The translations under genes and the position numbers were made by a program. From Burkholderiales bacterium (GTDB lineage Bacteria > Pseudomonadota > Gammaproteobacteria > Burkholderiales > Burkholderiaceae_D): DNA of 8,567 nt. Position 1 is the stretch's first letter. Every line of letters starts with the position of its first letter. Below, piece by piece: positions 1 through 7,357 of the stretch. The notes under the pieces were generated by a model. That model made no database searches, had not been told where the DNA came from, and saw nothing but the letters and a program-made list of their open reading frames with translations. The stretch lies in contig SYFN01000036.1 in the NCBI GenBank assembly GCA_005800405.1, positions 1-8,567 on the forward strand, written 5' to 3'.

Positions 1-2
1 CT

Positions 3-131
3 ACGGTTACTGATGCAGAGCTTAAAATGATCGAAGATCGATTGAATCACCGCCCCAGAAAACGATTGGGATTTAAAACCCCGCATCAGGTGTTTCATGA
101 ATCTCTAAACCGTGTTGCACTTCGTACTTGA
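3..131 (+). CDS. IS30-family transposase, C-terminal fragment (cut by window start)
   Basis: Only the last 42 codons are in the window; the gene enters from the left, open in frame 3, and stops at TGA 129-131. The product would carry out IS30-type DDE transposition by acting on the element's terminal inverted repeats. What is visible is the characteristic C-terminal tail of this family: a helix ending in LNHRPRKRLGFKTP, then HQVFHESL and the terminal VALRT. The pattern LNxRPRKxLGxxTPxxVF...VALR is typical of IS30-family transposases, where it follows the last catalytic glutamate. The catalytic residues lie outside the window, so it cannot be said whether the element is intact. The next gene, a regulator, points towards it on the opposite strand. 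Confidence 0.85.
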   Translation, partial: TVTDAELKMIEDRLNHRPRKRLGFKTPHQVFHESLNRVALRT

Positions 132-143
132 AACCACGAAGTG
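118..143. repeat. Perfect 8-bp inverted repeat across the transposase stop codon
   Basis: CACTTCGT at 118-125 is repeated inverted as ACGAAGTG at 136-143, with a 10-base loop holding the TGA stop. It can form a hairpin in RNA or single-stranded DNA. It coincides with the expected IS right end. Whether it is part of the element or created by the insertion junction is not decidable here. Confidence 0.6.
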
Positions 144-186
144 AAAAAAACGCACCGGTACAGAGATTGAGCCGGTGCGCTTTTTT
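144..186. terminator. Bidirectional rho-independent terminator
   Basis: CGCACCGG at 151-158 pairs with CCGGTGCG at 172-179 (8 bp, 13-base loop). Six T's follow at 181-186 for plus-strand transcripts. Seven A's precede it at 144-150 and act as the U-tract for minus-strand transcripts. It lies between two convergent genes: the IS30 transposase (stop at 131) and the minus-strand regulator (stop at 200), and can end both. Confidence 0.85.
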
Positions 187-199
187 GAAGCAGTTCAAT

Positions 200-559
200 T
201 TAGTCCGCTTTTTTCGCTGCTCGTAATAAACACTTGGAGAGTTTATCGAAGTGAAGCAAGGCGGCGTGCGTTAGCTCCAACTGCTTGCGGCGCGCATCTT
301 CGGTCTCAGCGAGATGTATCCAGCCCTTGGCGCGCATAGACTTGAGTCGACCGTGCAGCATGGCGGGAGAGCCCAGCTCTCGTTTACCCATCAAATCCTT
401 GACTGACAAACGCTCCTTTTTTTGACGAGCAAACGCGATGAGCGACAGAATGCGCTCTTCAAGAGGCTCAAGTGGCGGCAATGACGGCAGATCGCGTAGC
501 GCCTCCGAGAGTTGCAGAAAACGCAAATAAATATCGGCCGGACGAGATTTTTTGCTCAC
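200..559 (-). CDS. Small MarR-like winged-helix DNA-binding protein (119 aa)
   Basis: This is probably a cytoplasmic transcriptional regulator with one winged helix-turn-helix domain; its ligand and target are unknown. A first helix covers about residues 30-45 (EPLEERILSLIAFA), followed by a short helix (LSVKDLMG) and a recognition helix near 64-78 (SPAMLHGRLKSMRAKG). A beta wing with the TEDARRKQLELT signature at 86-97 resembles the conserved D-x-R wing of MarR proteins, and a C-terminal helix at 98-115 could dimerise. It is shorter than typical MarR proteins (140-160 aa) and lacks most of their N-terminal dimerisation helix. The start is GTG at 559, supported by a GGAAG ribosome-binding site 8 nt upstream (568-572). 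The gene stands alone and is closed by the terminator at 144-186. The fold is fairly secure; no regulated gene is evident. Confidence 0.8.
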   Translation of the reverse strand: MSKKSRPADIYLRFLQLSEALRDLPSLPPLEPLEERILSLIAFARQKKERLSVKDLMGKRELGSPAMLHGRLKSMRAKGWIHLAETEDARRKQLELTHAALLHFDKLSKCLLRAAKKAD

Positions 560-872
560 GAGCGCTACTTCCTTTCAAGTTGCTTTTCTACGAAGGAAAT
601 TATGATACCTCAATGGTCCGTAGTGTGCACCAGATCCAAGCTCGCTTCAATGGATGTTCGGTGAGTTACCGGCCGCACATCAGGCGTTTTTTGCTGAGAC
701 CCTCGATGTTTGGGCCTTGGTGCGGAAGCACCTCAGTGTACGCGGTGTGCAGACAGGTTTAGCCGGAACTCTGGCATAGTAAAAAAGCAATGCCCATAAA
801 CTGGTTTTAGCTGTTCGCATGACTAGGCAAATCTGAATGTGACACAGTAAACTGAAAGAGCGGGTAAAGCGT
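560..872. other. 313-bp gap without a convincing gene
   Basis: The stretch lies upstream of the minus-strand regulator and downstream of the antiporter stop, so it should hold the regulator's promoter. I see no strong promoter match. The best -10-like sequence is CATAAT on the minus strand at about 599-604, without a good -35. No clear terminator hairpin with a T-run follows the antiporter. The only protein-like reading is the short frame at 654-779, listed separately. A longer plus-strand frame starting at 472 runs antisense through the regulator and is not credible. Confidence 0.5.
654..779 (+). CDS. Possible small ORF or gene remnant (41 aa), unrecognised
   Basis: ATG at 654 opens a 41-codon frame ending in TAG at 777-779. 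The translation starts MFGELPAAHQAFFAETLDVW and continues with a basic helical stretch ending GLAGTLA. It reads as an amphipathic, mostly helical peptide with codon choices resembling neighbouring genes, unlike the other frames here. The frame extends 10 codons upstream of the ATG before a TAG at 621, and no ribosome-binding site precedes the ATG. I do not recognise a family. It may be the tail of a decayed gene, for example debris near the insertion sequence, or chance. Confidence is low. Confidence 0.2.
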   Translation: MFGELPAAHQAFFAETLDVWALVRKHLSVRGVQTGLAGTLA

Positions 873-2703
873 TTAGCGATGAGGCGTTAGCCTGATCGTT
901 CGGTCGTCAGAGGCCTCGTCGCAGAACGTGCCAAAAAAATCACCCTTTGATTTTTGCATGCGTGCAAGCCGCCTATGCCGCTCAAGTCGGATGGCATGAT
1001 TTACCTGTTTTTTGTTCATGCCCACCATGTGTAAAACGGCAGATGACAGCTGCAACCCTGCTGCCAGTGTCTCAGGCATGACCTGAGTCGCCCCCGCTTC
1101 TTGCAACGCACACGCGTGATCTTCGTCATGCGCCCGAGCGAGGAGGGGAATGTCGACAAACTCGCGACGAATAGCGCGGGTGGCGTGCAGCGCCGCCTCC
1201 GCATGATCCATTGACAGCACGATGGCGGCGGATTTGCTCGCATGAACACGATGCAGCAGCTCAAGTCGGCTGACATCGCCGAAATATACCGGCTCACCCA
1301 GGGGATGTTTGCGTGTCGACCGATGCATATCGATATCGATAGCCACGTAGCGTAACCCCTGCGCATCCAGAATTTCTGCGAGCAGCTGACCCATACGCCC
1401 GAAGCCGACAATAATCACGTGTCCTGACAGAGGGCCAGTCTCGGCGTTGTCCCGTACAGCGGGCGCGCGATGATGCGACTTATCCCATGTATTGCCGAGC
1501 ACACGACCCAGGCGTGCCATCAGAGGTGTCGCAAACATCGACAGTCCTACCATCAGCAACACAAACTGTGACAACTCGTTTGTGAAAAGTCCACTGACAA
1601 GCGCGTAGCCGGTAACGATGAAAGCAAACTCGCCTCCCTGACTCATCAGCATGCCGCCTTCAAACGCCCGGCCCAATGGTATCCCACCCAAACGCAACAC
1701 CAGCATCATCACCGCTGCCTTGAGGATGAACAGGCCTGCCACACACAGGGCCAGCCACAGTGGAGACGCCAAAATGAAACGCACATCCGTCTGCATACCG
1801 ACTGACATGAAAAACAAACCCAGCAACAGACTTTTGAAAGGCTCTATAGTGACTTCAACTTCGTGACGAAACTCTGTCTCAGCCAGCAGCAGCCCGGCCA
1901 GAAATGCGCCCAGCGCCATGGATAATCCGGCATAAGCGGTGAACCCTGCGATACCCAGCGTGCACAACAAAATTAGTGCAACGAACGTGGCAGGTTGATG
2001 CTGGTGTCGATATTGATTTCCCAAAGCCTTGAACGACGGTCGTATCACCCGCCGACCCAGAAAATAGATCAGCAAGATCACCCCGGCGGACTTTAGAACC
2101 ACTGCGATCAGCGTGAGCCACAGATGCTCTGTGTTGCCCTGGGCAAGCCCACCCGTCAGAACCAGAATAGGCACGACTGACAGATCTTGCAGCATCAGCA
2201 CAGAAAAATTCGCCTGCGCCATCGGCGTGTCGAGCAAGTCACTGTCGGTCATCAATTGCATCACCACAGCCGTGGAAGATAGTGAAAGCATCAGTCCCAG
2301 CACAATCGCGGTCGGCAGTTCGTGATGCAGCATCAGTGCTGCAGTGCCAATCAATAGCGCAGACAACAGGACCTGCGCGGTGCCTGCACCAAATACCCAG
2401 CGGCGCAGCATCCATAAACGTTCTGCCGATAACTCCAGTCCTATGGTGAACATCAGGAATAGCACACCCAGTTCACCTAGCGCGACCATACCCTCAACGC
2501 GAATAAACGTGAGATTCTCAAGCCAAGGCAATTGGCCCACCCACAACCAGAGCCCGAACGGACCCAGCAGAACACCCACCGCCAGAAACCCGAGGATTTT
2601 GATTGATACGCAAGCGCTGGAGCAGTGGTATCAGAATACCCGCCAGCGCAAGAAAAATCAGCGTCTCGCGGAGGTAGGGCAGTCCGGGAAAATGTTCCGG
2701 CAT
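873..2703 (-). CDS. CPA2 (Kef-type) monovalent cation:proton antiporter with RCK domain; frameshifted near N terminus
   Basis: This is an inner-membrane antiporter of the CPA2 family, expected to exchange K+ or Na+ for H+ under control of a cytoplasmic nucleotide-binding domain. Read across one frameshift it is 609 aa, the usual size. ATG 2703 begins MPEHFPGLPYLRETLIFLAL with a first membrane helix. One extra base in the A4 run at 2597-2600 then shifts the frame. Removing it gives the continuous family-like reading RINQILGFLAVGVLLGPFG. The remaining 568 codons hold about ten more helices, QDLSVVP (about 172-178), the LGAFLAGLLLAETEFRHEVE and GLFFMSVGMQTD motifs, and a TrkA-N/RCK Rossmann fold starting VIIVGFGRMGQ (about 429-439). 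The GTG at 2579 opens the long frame but lies inside the conserved first segment, so it is probably not the native start. A weak GGGA lies about 10 nt before ATG 2703, and an in-frame TGA bars earlier starts. There is no kefF/kefG-like ancillary gene beside it. It may be a pseudogene or a sequencing error. Confidence 0.85.
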
Positions 2704-2737
2704 GGGTTGGAAGTCCCGGGATGGTCGTCAGATAAAC

Positions 2738-2765
2738 ATCGTATTGGACAGTATTTTCCATTCAA
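2738..2765 (-). promoter_or_regulatory. Candidate promoter of the antiporter gene
   Basis: On the minus strand, TTGAAT (2765-2760) and TACGAT (2743-2738) are separated by 16 bases. Each matches the sigma-70 consensus at four of six positions. Transcription would start near 2731, about 28 nt before the ATG at 2703. It is a weak prediction. Confidence 0.3.
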
Positions 2766-2788
2766 CATTCATTCGATGACCTTATAAT
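2761..2788 (+). promoter_or_regulatory. Candidate promoter of the kinase/regulator operon
   Basis: A perfect TATAAT lies at 2783-2788, with TTCAAC at 2761-2766 as a poor -35, 16 bases away. The expected start is near 2795, giving a leader of about 85 nt before ATG 2880. The -35 overlaps that of the divergent antiporter promoter. The weak -35 suggests an activator may be needed. Confidence 0.45.
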
Positions 2789-2879
2789 CGGACGAGTTAT
2801 TGACGTGGAGCAACGTTGTGAATCGATGGCGCATTTTTATCGCTCACGTCACCGCATTCGTTATTTTTACGGAGCCGAC

Positions 2880-4256
2880 ATGCAACTCGTTACCCGACTC
2901 CTGCTCAGACTTTTTGTGGTCGGCCTGTTGATGCTAATTCTGGTGGCGGTATTTACCTTGTTTGCTGCCCGTCATGACATTGCAGACGAAGTGCGCAGCA
3001 GTCAGAGCATTGGTCAGCTGATTACCACTTTGTCCGAACTGCAGGGCAGTGATTCACTCACCCGGCAAGTCGTATCGATCAACGCGCTCAATCATGGCGA
3101 GCGTTTGCGCCATTTTCATGTAGCTTTGCTCGATGAATCTGGTCGCCGCCTCACCCAGCCAGCGACTGAGCCACCCTCGGTGATGCCTGGAATACTGAAT
3201 CGTTTTCTGGCCAGTGATGCCACGATGAAGAGCTATGCCCTGTCGCTAAAGCGCAGTGATGGCCGGAATATCACTCTGGTGCTGGAACCCAATCCGCAGT
3301 CGGAGATCACCGAGGCCATCACCGGCGCTTTGCTGCAACTGGCGTTGTTTGCCCTGCTGGGATTGATACTGATCCTGGCGATTGGCGGTACCCTGCGACT
3401 GGCACTTGCGCCCTTGTCCGGCATTCTGGCGGGTATCACGCGTATCGAGGCTGGTGATTACGCAACGCGCATCGCCGCCTCAGGCACGCGGGAGCTCAAC
3501 CAGATCGCGCAGGCTCTCAATCATCTGGCCGCAGCTCTCACCGATCAAATCGCCAAGCAGCGCGAGCTGCTCCACCGGCTCCAGGATGTCCAGGAAGAAG
3601 AACGACGCAAGCTCGCCCATGAATTGCATGATGAATTCGGACAGCTGCTCACTGCCATTCAGGTAGATGCCTCGTATCTGCTCAAGCGATCTGCCGGCCA
3701 GAGCGCGCTGGAAGCGTGTGCTCAAGCTATGTACGAGAACAGCAGCAGTATCCTGTCGCAACTGCGGGGTTTGCTGGCGCAATTGCGTCCTTATGGGTTG
3801 CAAGGTGATGAAGAACATGACATCGCGCTGGAGCAGGCCATGCGTGATCTGGTCAGACAGCGCCAGTCACGCGGCGCCGTGGCACTCGATTGTCGGCTCA
3901 ACGTCAACCTCGACAACGTCGTCATACCACAGCGGTTGGCAGTCGCCATCTATCGCATTGCGCAAGAAGCGCTGACCAATGTGATGCGACATGCGGAGGC
4001 TACTCGTGTCGAGATTACGATCGCCGTCGATGCGAACGCTGGCGCCTTGCGGCTTACCGTCGCAGATAACGGCAAAGGGATTACCATGTCGGATCTGCAG
4101 CCCACGGGTGGTCTGGGCCTGATTGGTATTCGCGAGCGCGTGTTGGCCAATCAAGGGCATTTGCACTGGCACGCAGTAACACCGCACGGTGTCCTGCTGG
4201 AGGCTAATTTCCCCCTTGAGATGCCGATGATCAGCGAGGTGGTTCATGGCAACTGA
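2880..4256 (+). CDS. Sensor histidine kinase, HisKA_3 (NarX/UhpB/MoxY) type
   Basis: This is an inner-membrane sensor that autophosphorylates on histidine and passes the phosphate to the regulator encoded next. With ATG 2880 it has 458 aa. The domains are: membrane helix at about 7-30, periplasmic domain at 31-148 resembling the LapD/MoxY N-terminal type, second membrane helix at about 149-174, HAMP at about 175-222, and a coiled linker. The HisKA_3 motif ERRKLAHELHDEFGQ follows with phospho-acceptor His250, then a HATPase with N-box QEALTNVMRHA (Asn367), DNGKG (396-400) and GGLGLIGIRERV (410-421). ATG 2880 is chosen because GGAG lies 5 nt upstream (2871-2874) and the first helix follows at once. 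GTG 2805 and ATG 2826 are in frame but add a basic tail without support. The signal sensed is unknown. The MoxY resemblance is from overall architecture and does not prove a role in methanol metabolism. Confidence 0.9.
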   Translation: MQLVTRLLLRLFVVGLLMLILVAVFTLFAARHDIADEVRSSQSIGQLITTLSELQGSDSLTRQVVSINALNHGERLRHFHVALLDESGRRLTQPATEPPSVMPGILNRFLASDATMKSYALSLKRSDGRNITLVLEPNPQSEITEAITGALLQLALFALLGLILILAIGGTLRLALAPLSGILAGITRIEAGDYATRIAASGTRELNQIAQALNHLAAALTDQIAKQRELLHRLQDVQEEERRKLAHELHDEFGQLLTAIQVDASYLLKRSAGQSALEACAQAMYENSSSILSQLRGLLAQLRPYGLQGDEEHDIALEQAMRDLVRQRQSRGAVALDCRLNVNLDNVVIPQRLAVAIYRIAQEALTNVMRHAEATRVEITIAVDANAGALRLTVADNGKGITMSDLQPTGGLGLIGIRERVLANQGHLHWHAVTPHGVLLEANFPLEMPMISEVVHGN

Positions 4257-4878
4257 CATCGTTCGTGTGCTGCTGGTGGATGATCATGCAGTGGTTCGTG
4301 CGGGCTACAAGCGCTATCTTGAACTGGATCCTGCACTGCAAGTAATCGGCGAAGCCGATAGTGGGGAACTGGCGTATGGCATGCTCGCGCATACACCTGC
4401 CGATGTGGTGGTGATGGATTTATCTATGCCTGGGCAGGGCGGTCTTGAAAGTATGCGCCGGATATTGCAACGCTACCCGGAGCAGCGTGTGTTGGTGTTT
4501 ACCATGCATGAAAATGCCGCGCTCGCCCTTCAGGCATTGCGCGCAGGAGCGAGCGGCTATCTCACCAAGAGCATGCCACCTGAACGGATGGTGGATGCAA
4601 TTCATCAGGTCATGCGCGGTGAAAAACCAATCTCGGATGATCTGGCGTCTGCAGTGGCTGAAGCAGAAAAAGAAAGCGTGCCCCATTTGCAATTGGCACC
4701 TCGTGAGTTCGAGATATTTCGCTTGCTGGCCAATGGACAAACGGTCGATGAAATTGGACACCGACTGCATCTGGGCACCAAAACGGTGGCCAATTATCAA
4801 TCTTCGATTCGACAAAAGCTGGGTGTGTATACGCCGATTGAATTGCACCAGTACGCGAAGCGGCATGGGCTGGCGTAA
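4246..4878 (+). CDS. NarL/FixJ-family response regulator
   Basis: This is a cytoplasmic DNA-binding response regulator, the partner of the kinase just upstream. Its frame starts 11 nt inside the kinase gene (ATG 4246, kinase stop 4254-4256), which points to translational coupling and fixed stoichiometry. A GAGG site lies 6 nt before the ATG. The receiver domain covers about residues 6-120, with acidic Asp12 and Asp13, phospho-acceptor Asp58 in VVVMDLSMPG, switch Thr86 in VFTMHE, and Lys108 in GYLTKSM. A linker at about 125-147 leads to a LuxR-type helix-turn-helix at about 148-205 (LAPREFEIFRLLANGQTVDE, then TKTVANYQSSIRQKLG). All key residues are present and the 210-aa length is normal. No target is shown. 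Binding near the divergent antiporter promoter or near the receptor gene is an inference to test. Confidence 0.95.
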   Translation: MATDIVRVLLVDDHAVVRAGYKRYLELDPALQVIGEADSGELAYGMLAHTPADVVVMDLSMPGQGGLESMRRILQRYPEQRVLVFTMHENAALALQALRAGASGYLTKSMPPERMVDAIHQVMRGEKPISDDLASAVAEAEKESVPHLQLAPREFEIFRLLANGQTVDEIGHRLHLGTKTVANYQSSIRQKLGVYTPIELHQYAKRHGLA

Positions 4879-4914
4879 AGTTTGGTTTCTGGTTACAGGC
4901 TCGCTTTCCAGCTT

Positions 4915-4947
4915 AAAAAAACGGGCATGCGGTGATCTGCATGCCCG
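4915..4947 (-). terminator. Rho-independent terminator of the TonB receptor gene
   Basis: CGGGCATGC at 4922-4930 pairs perfectly with GCATGCCCG at 4939-4947 (9 bp, 8-base loop). Seven A's at 4915-4921 give a U-tract for minus-strand transcripts. It lies about 30 nt past the receptor stop. Plus-strand transcripts from the response regulator meet the hairpin without a following T-run, so termination in that direction should be weaker. Confidence 0.85.
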
Positions 4948-4977
4948 AGGATGACTGCGGGGGAGGAGGAAGAAAAA

Positions 4978-7317
4978 TCAGAAGCGGTAGCGCAGCCCTA
5001 TCATGAGGTGACGTGGGGCGCCGGGGGCGACGAAGCGGCTGACGTTGGGGCCGACACCGGAGGTACCCGCGGCAAGCAGATTGCCATCTGCGCCGAACAT
5101 GCTCATCGCCGTCATGCCGTAGGTTTCGAAGCGCGTATCAAAAACATTGTTTATGCGAGCAAAATAATCAAGCCATTTTTCCGCCTCATAGTTCGCATGC
5201 AAGTTCAACAAAGCATAGCCTTTGATCTTTGCATTGGCCGCGGTCACCTCGCTGTTCTCCGGGCCTATCAAGCCGTCCTCATTGCCTTGGGTTGTCAAGC
5301 TTGATGTTGCCGAGACCGAGGCACCCATCGTCATTTTTGGTATTGCCCGCCAGTCTGCATGGATACGCACAGTATGTGCAGGGAGTCCTGCTATTTTGGA
5401 GCCTGGCGTAATCGTGATATCGCGTTCGCCACCAAATAGTGTGCCGCTATCCTGATAGGTGGCGTCCAGGTAGCTATAAGTTACTCTGAGCGAGAGTGAG
5501 TTCAACACGGTGTAGGCAGTAATGTCGGTACCCTGTCGCCGCGTCCGCGAAAAATTACTGAAATAGCCAAGTCCTTGGCTGTTCACGGCTCGGAACAAAA
5601 TATCGTCCTTGTTTTCTGAGCGATAAATGGCAACAGATACACCGCTATCGCTCGAAAGCTGCCAGCGCAGACCGGTTTCCAACGTTTGAGCAATGACCTG
5701 TTTCAGGTAGGGATCGGCCTGCAGACCGGTCGGAAGCCGGCAGGGGTAGCTTGGGTCAGCGCAGCCGAGCTCAATTGACGTTGGTACTCGATTACTTTGA
5801 CCGATGTTGGTAAAGACTGAAATGGTTTGAATCGGTTTGTACGTGATGCCAACCGAAGGATTGAAGCTATTGTAAGTAAATTTATCCGAGGTGAGTCGCG
5901 TCGAGGAAAGCGGATCACCATCTGGGTCAACCAAGGTATTGAGTCTGTTATTGACGATGGCATGATTAAACCTGCCAGATGTCGTGATGAATGTCTTTTC
6001 CGACACGGTCCAGGTGTCGGACGCGTAAATGCCGAGGGCGGTTGTTCTGCCCTTGAGTCTCGCGTGGTCTTCTGCAGGGTCGCAGCCGTAGGGGGCGCGT
6101 GTCGAGTCGATGTTGGTGTCGCAATCTGCCCGGCTGGAACCGTAGCCGACTCGGCTTGCGTCAAAGGAAGCACCCGTGGTCAGTTGATGTGTATCCAGCA
6201 GTTTGGTCAGATTGACGCTGGTGCCGTAACTATTCTGCGATGTCGCGGTGTAATTGAGCACGGCCTCATTTGCATACGATCCGGCGTCTTCTTCGCGTTC
6301 CGCATCTCCCCCCACAGTTCTGCGTTTGCTGTTGCGAATATAAGCATTGGCTGCCAACTCAGTGTTCGCATCCAGAATTCGCTGGAAATTGAAAGTCAGC
6401 TGTTGCAATTCATTCCGGGTGCGATCAGGGTGGGTATAAATCCACTTGCGATTGGTTTCATACATGCCGGCCGCCGGACGATCATCGCCATCTGCTCCAT
6501 AGCTATAGCTTGGCAACAACCCATTACCCAGCAGGCTACTCCGTCCTACCAGCAAGGACAAATCCCAGTTACTGTCATTCTGCTGACGTCCAATTTTCGC
6601 AAACACATTACCTAAATTACCGCTGGAATAATCGCGCCATCCATCGTCGCGAAAGCCCGTCGCTGAGATGAAGCTGTGATAGCCATCGTTACCCTTGCTG
6701 CCGTGACTGATATCCATGCGCACGCGTCCAAAACTGCCAGCCTGCAGTTTCACCTCGCCACCCGGCGCGGTGAGTCCAGATTTGGTAGTCAATGCCAGCG
6801 CCCCACCTAAGGTATTCAGACCATACACAGGATTCGAACCCGGTACCAGCGTCACATTGCCGATGGCCGCTTCGGGGATCATGTCCCAGTTCACCACATC
6901 ACCAAAGGGCTCATTCACCCGTACGCCGTCCAGATAAACCGACAAGCCTTGCGAGGAGCCCAGAATTCCCGACAGACGAAAACCCCGGTACGTCACATCC
7001 GCCTGAAACGGACTGCCCTGGACTTCATTGATGTTCACACCCAGCAGATTACGCGACATGTAGTCCGTGAGATTGAGTGTTTGTGACCGATACATCTGCT
7101 CACTGGTGACGGTCTGCACATCGTAGGGCAGCTTGTCTTTTTCGATGCCGATGCCGGGCAGAGGCGAGGTACCAACGACCTCGACTTGCGGCAGCATTTT
7201 GTCAGCCTTGTTATCGACCGATTTTTCTTCAGCGGCTTGCGCCGATGCTGCGCTGGCAAACATCGCCATCACGGACAGGGCCATCAGAGAATATCTGGGG
7301 GAGACTACTTTACGCAT
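4978..7317 (-). CDS. TonB-dependent outer-membrane receptor, substrate unknown
   Basis: This is a 22-stranded outer-membrane barrel expected to import a scarce ligand using TonB energy; the ligand is not identifiable here. Of 779 aa, residues 1 to about 28 form a signal peptide (basic MRKVV, hydrophobic LMALSVMAMF, ASAQA cleavage motif). A TonB-box-like LPQVEVVGT lies at 42-50. The plug at about 62-180 contains TYRGFRLSG, YLDGVRVNEPFGDVVNWD and YGLNTLGGALALTTKSG. The barrel follows and ends in the C-terminal aromatic GLRYRF needed for Bam assembly. Two loop cysteine pairs are seen (Cys399/Cys412 and Cys519/Cys526), the second in ELGCADPSYPCRLPTGLQAD after NRVPTSIE. The gene is convergent with the response regulator and has its own terminator. 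ATG 7317 is favoured by the signal peptide, although the ribosome-binding site (TAAGA) is weak. No FecR/FecI-type regulator or signalling extension is present. The family is secure; iron, cobalamin, metal or other substrates are all open. Confidence 0.93.
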   Translation of the reverse strand: MRKVVSPRYSLMALSVMAMFASAASAQAAEEKSVDNKADKMLPQVEVVGTSPLPGIGIEKDKLPYDVQTVTSEQMYRSQTLNLTDYMSRNLLGVNINEVQGSPFQADVTYRGFRLSGILGSSQGLSVYLDGVRVNEPFGDVVNWDMIPEAAIGNVTLVPGSNPVYGLNTLGGALALTTKSGLTAPGGEVKLQAGSFGRVRMDISHGSKGNDGYHSFISATGFRDDGWRDYSSGNLGNVFAKIGRQQNDSNWDLSLLVGRSSLLGNGLLPSYSYGADGDDRPAAGMYETNRKWIYTHPDRTRNELQQLTFNFQRILDANTELAANAYIRNSKRRTVGGDAEREEDAGSYANEAVLNYTATSQNSYGTSVNLTKLLDTHQLTTGASFDASRVGYGSSRADCDTNIDSTRAPYGCDPAEDHARLKGRTTALGIYASDTWTVSEKTFITTSGRFNHAIVNNRLNTLVDPDGDPLSSTRLTSDKFTYNSFNPSVGITYKPIQTISVFTNIGQSNRVPTSIELGCADPSYPCRLPTGLQADPYLKQVIAQTLETGLRWQLSSDSGVSVAIYRSENKDDILFRAVNSQGLGYFSNFSRTRRQGTDITAYTVLNSLSLRVTYSYLDATYQDSGTLFGGERDITITPGSKIAGLPAHTVRIHADWRAIPKMTMGASVSATSSLTTQGNEDGLIGPENSEVTAANAKIKGYALLNLHANYEAEKWLDYFARINNVFDTRFETYGMTAMSMFGADGNLLAAGTSGVGPNVSRFVAPGAPRHLMIGLRYRF

Positions 7318-7328
7318 GGTCTTATTAT

Positions 7329-7357
7329 TTTATGTTTCTATTATTACAACCCGCCAA
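7329..7357 (-). promoter_or_regulatory. Weak candidate promoter of the TonB receptor gene
   Basis: On the minus strand, TTGGCG (7357-7352) and CATAAA (7334-7329) are 17 bases apart, each matching four of six sigma-70 positions. Transcription would begin only a few bases before ATG 7317, giving an almost leaderless message. A promoter farther upstream with a long leader is equally possible. Confidence 0.2.

Larger units (their letters stand above)
1..143 (+). mobile_element. Right end of an IS30-family insertion sequence (outer boundary approximate)
   Basis: The segment holds the transposase 3' end. In this family the right terminal inverted repeat usually overlaps or closely follows the end of the transposase gene. 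The element therefore probably ends within about 10-15 bases of the stop codon at 129-131. The left end and target duplication are outside the window, so the exact junction is an estimate. Confidence 0.5.

Noticed and set aside
472..762. A 96-aa plus-strand reading frame
   Set aside because: Its first third is antisense to the well-supported winged-helix gene and the translation has no protein-like pattern or ribosome-binding site.
2477..2761. A 94-aa minus-strand frame starting upstream of the antiporter
   Set aside because: It is in a third frame and does not encode the membrane helix. The frame from 2703 gives the family-like N terminus instead.
2805..2879. GTG 2805 or ATG 2826 as start of the histidine kinase
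   Set aside because: They add a basic, unpatterned extension. ATG 2880 has a well-placed GGAG site and is followed at once by the first membrane helix.
4922..4947. Strong bidirectional terminator between regulator and receptor
   Set aside because: The hairpin has an A-run only on its left side, so a U-tract exists only for minus-strand transcripts.
5827..6615. A 262-aa plus-strand frame antisense to the TonB receptor
   Set aside because: It lies wholly opposite a clear receptor gene. Composition is odd and no motif is visible, so it is a shadow of the receptor codons.
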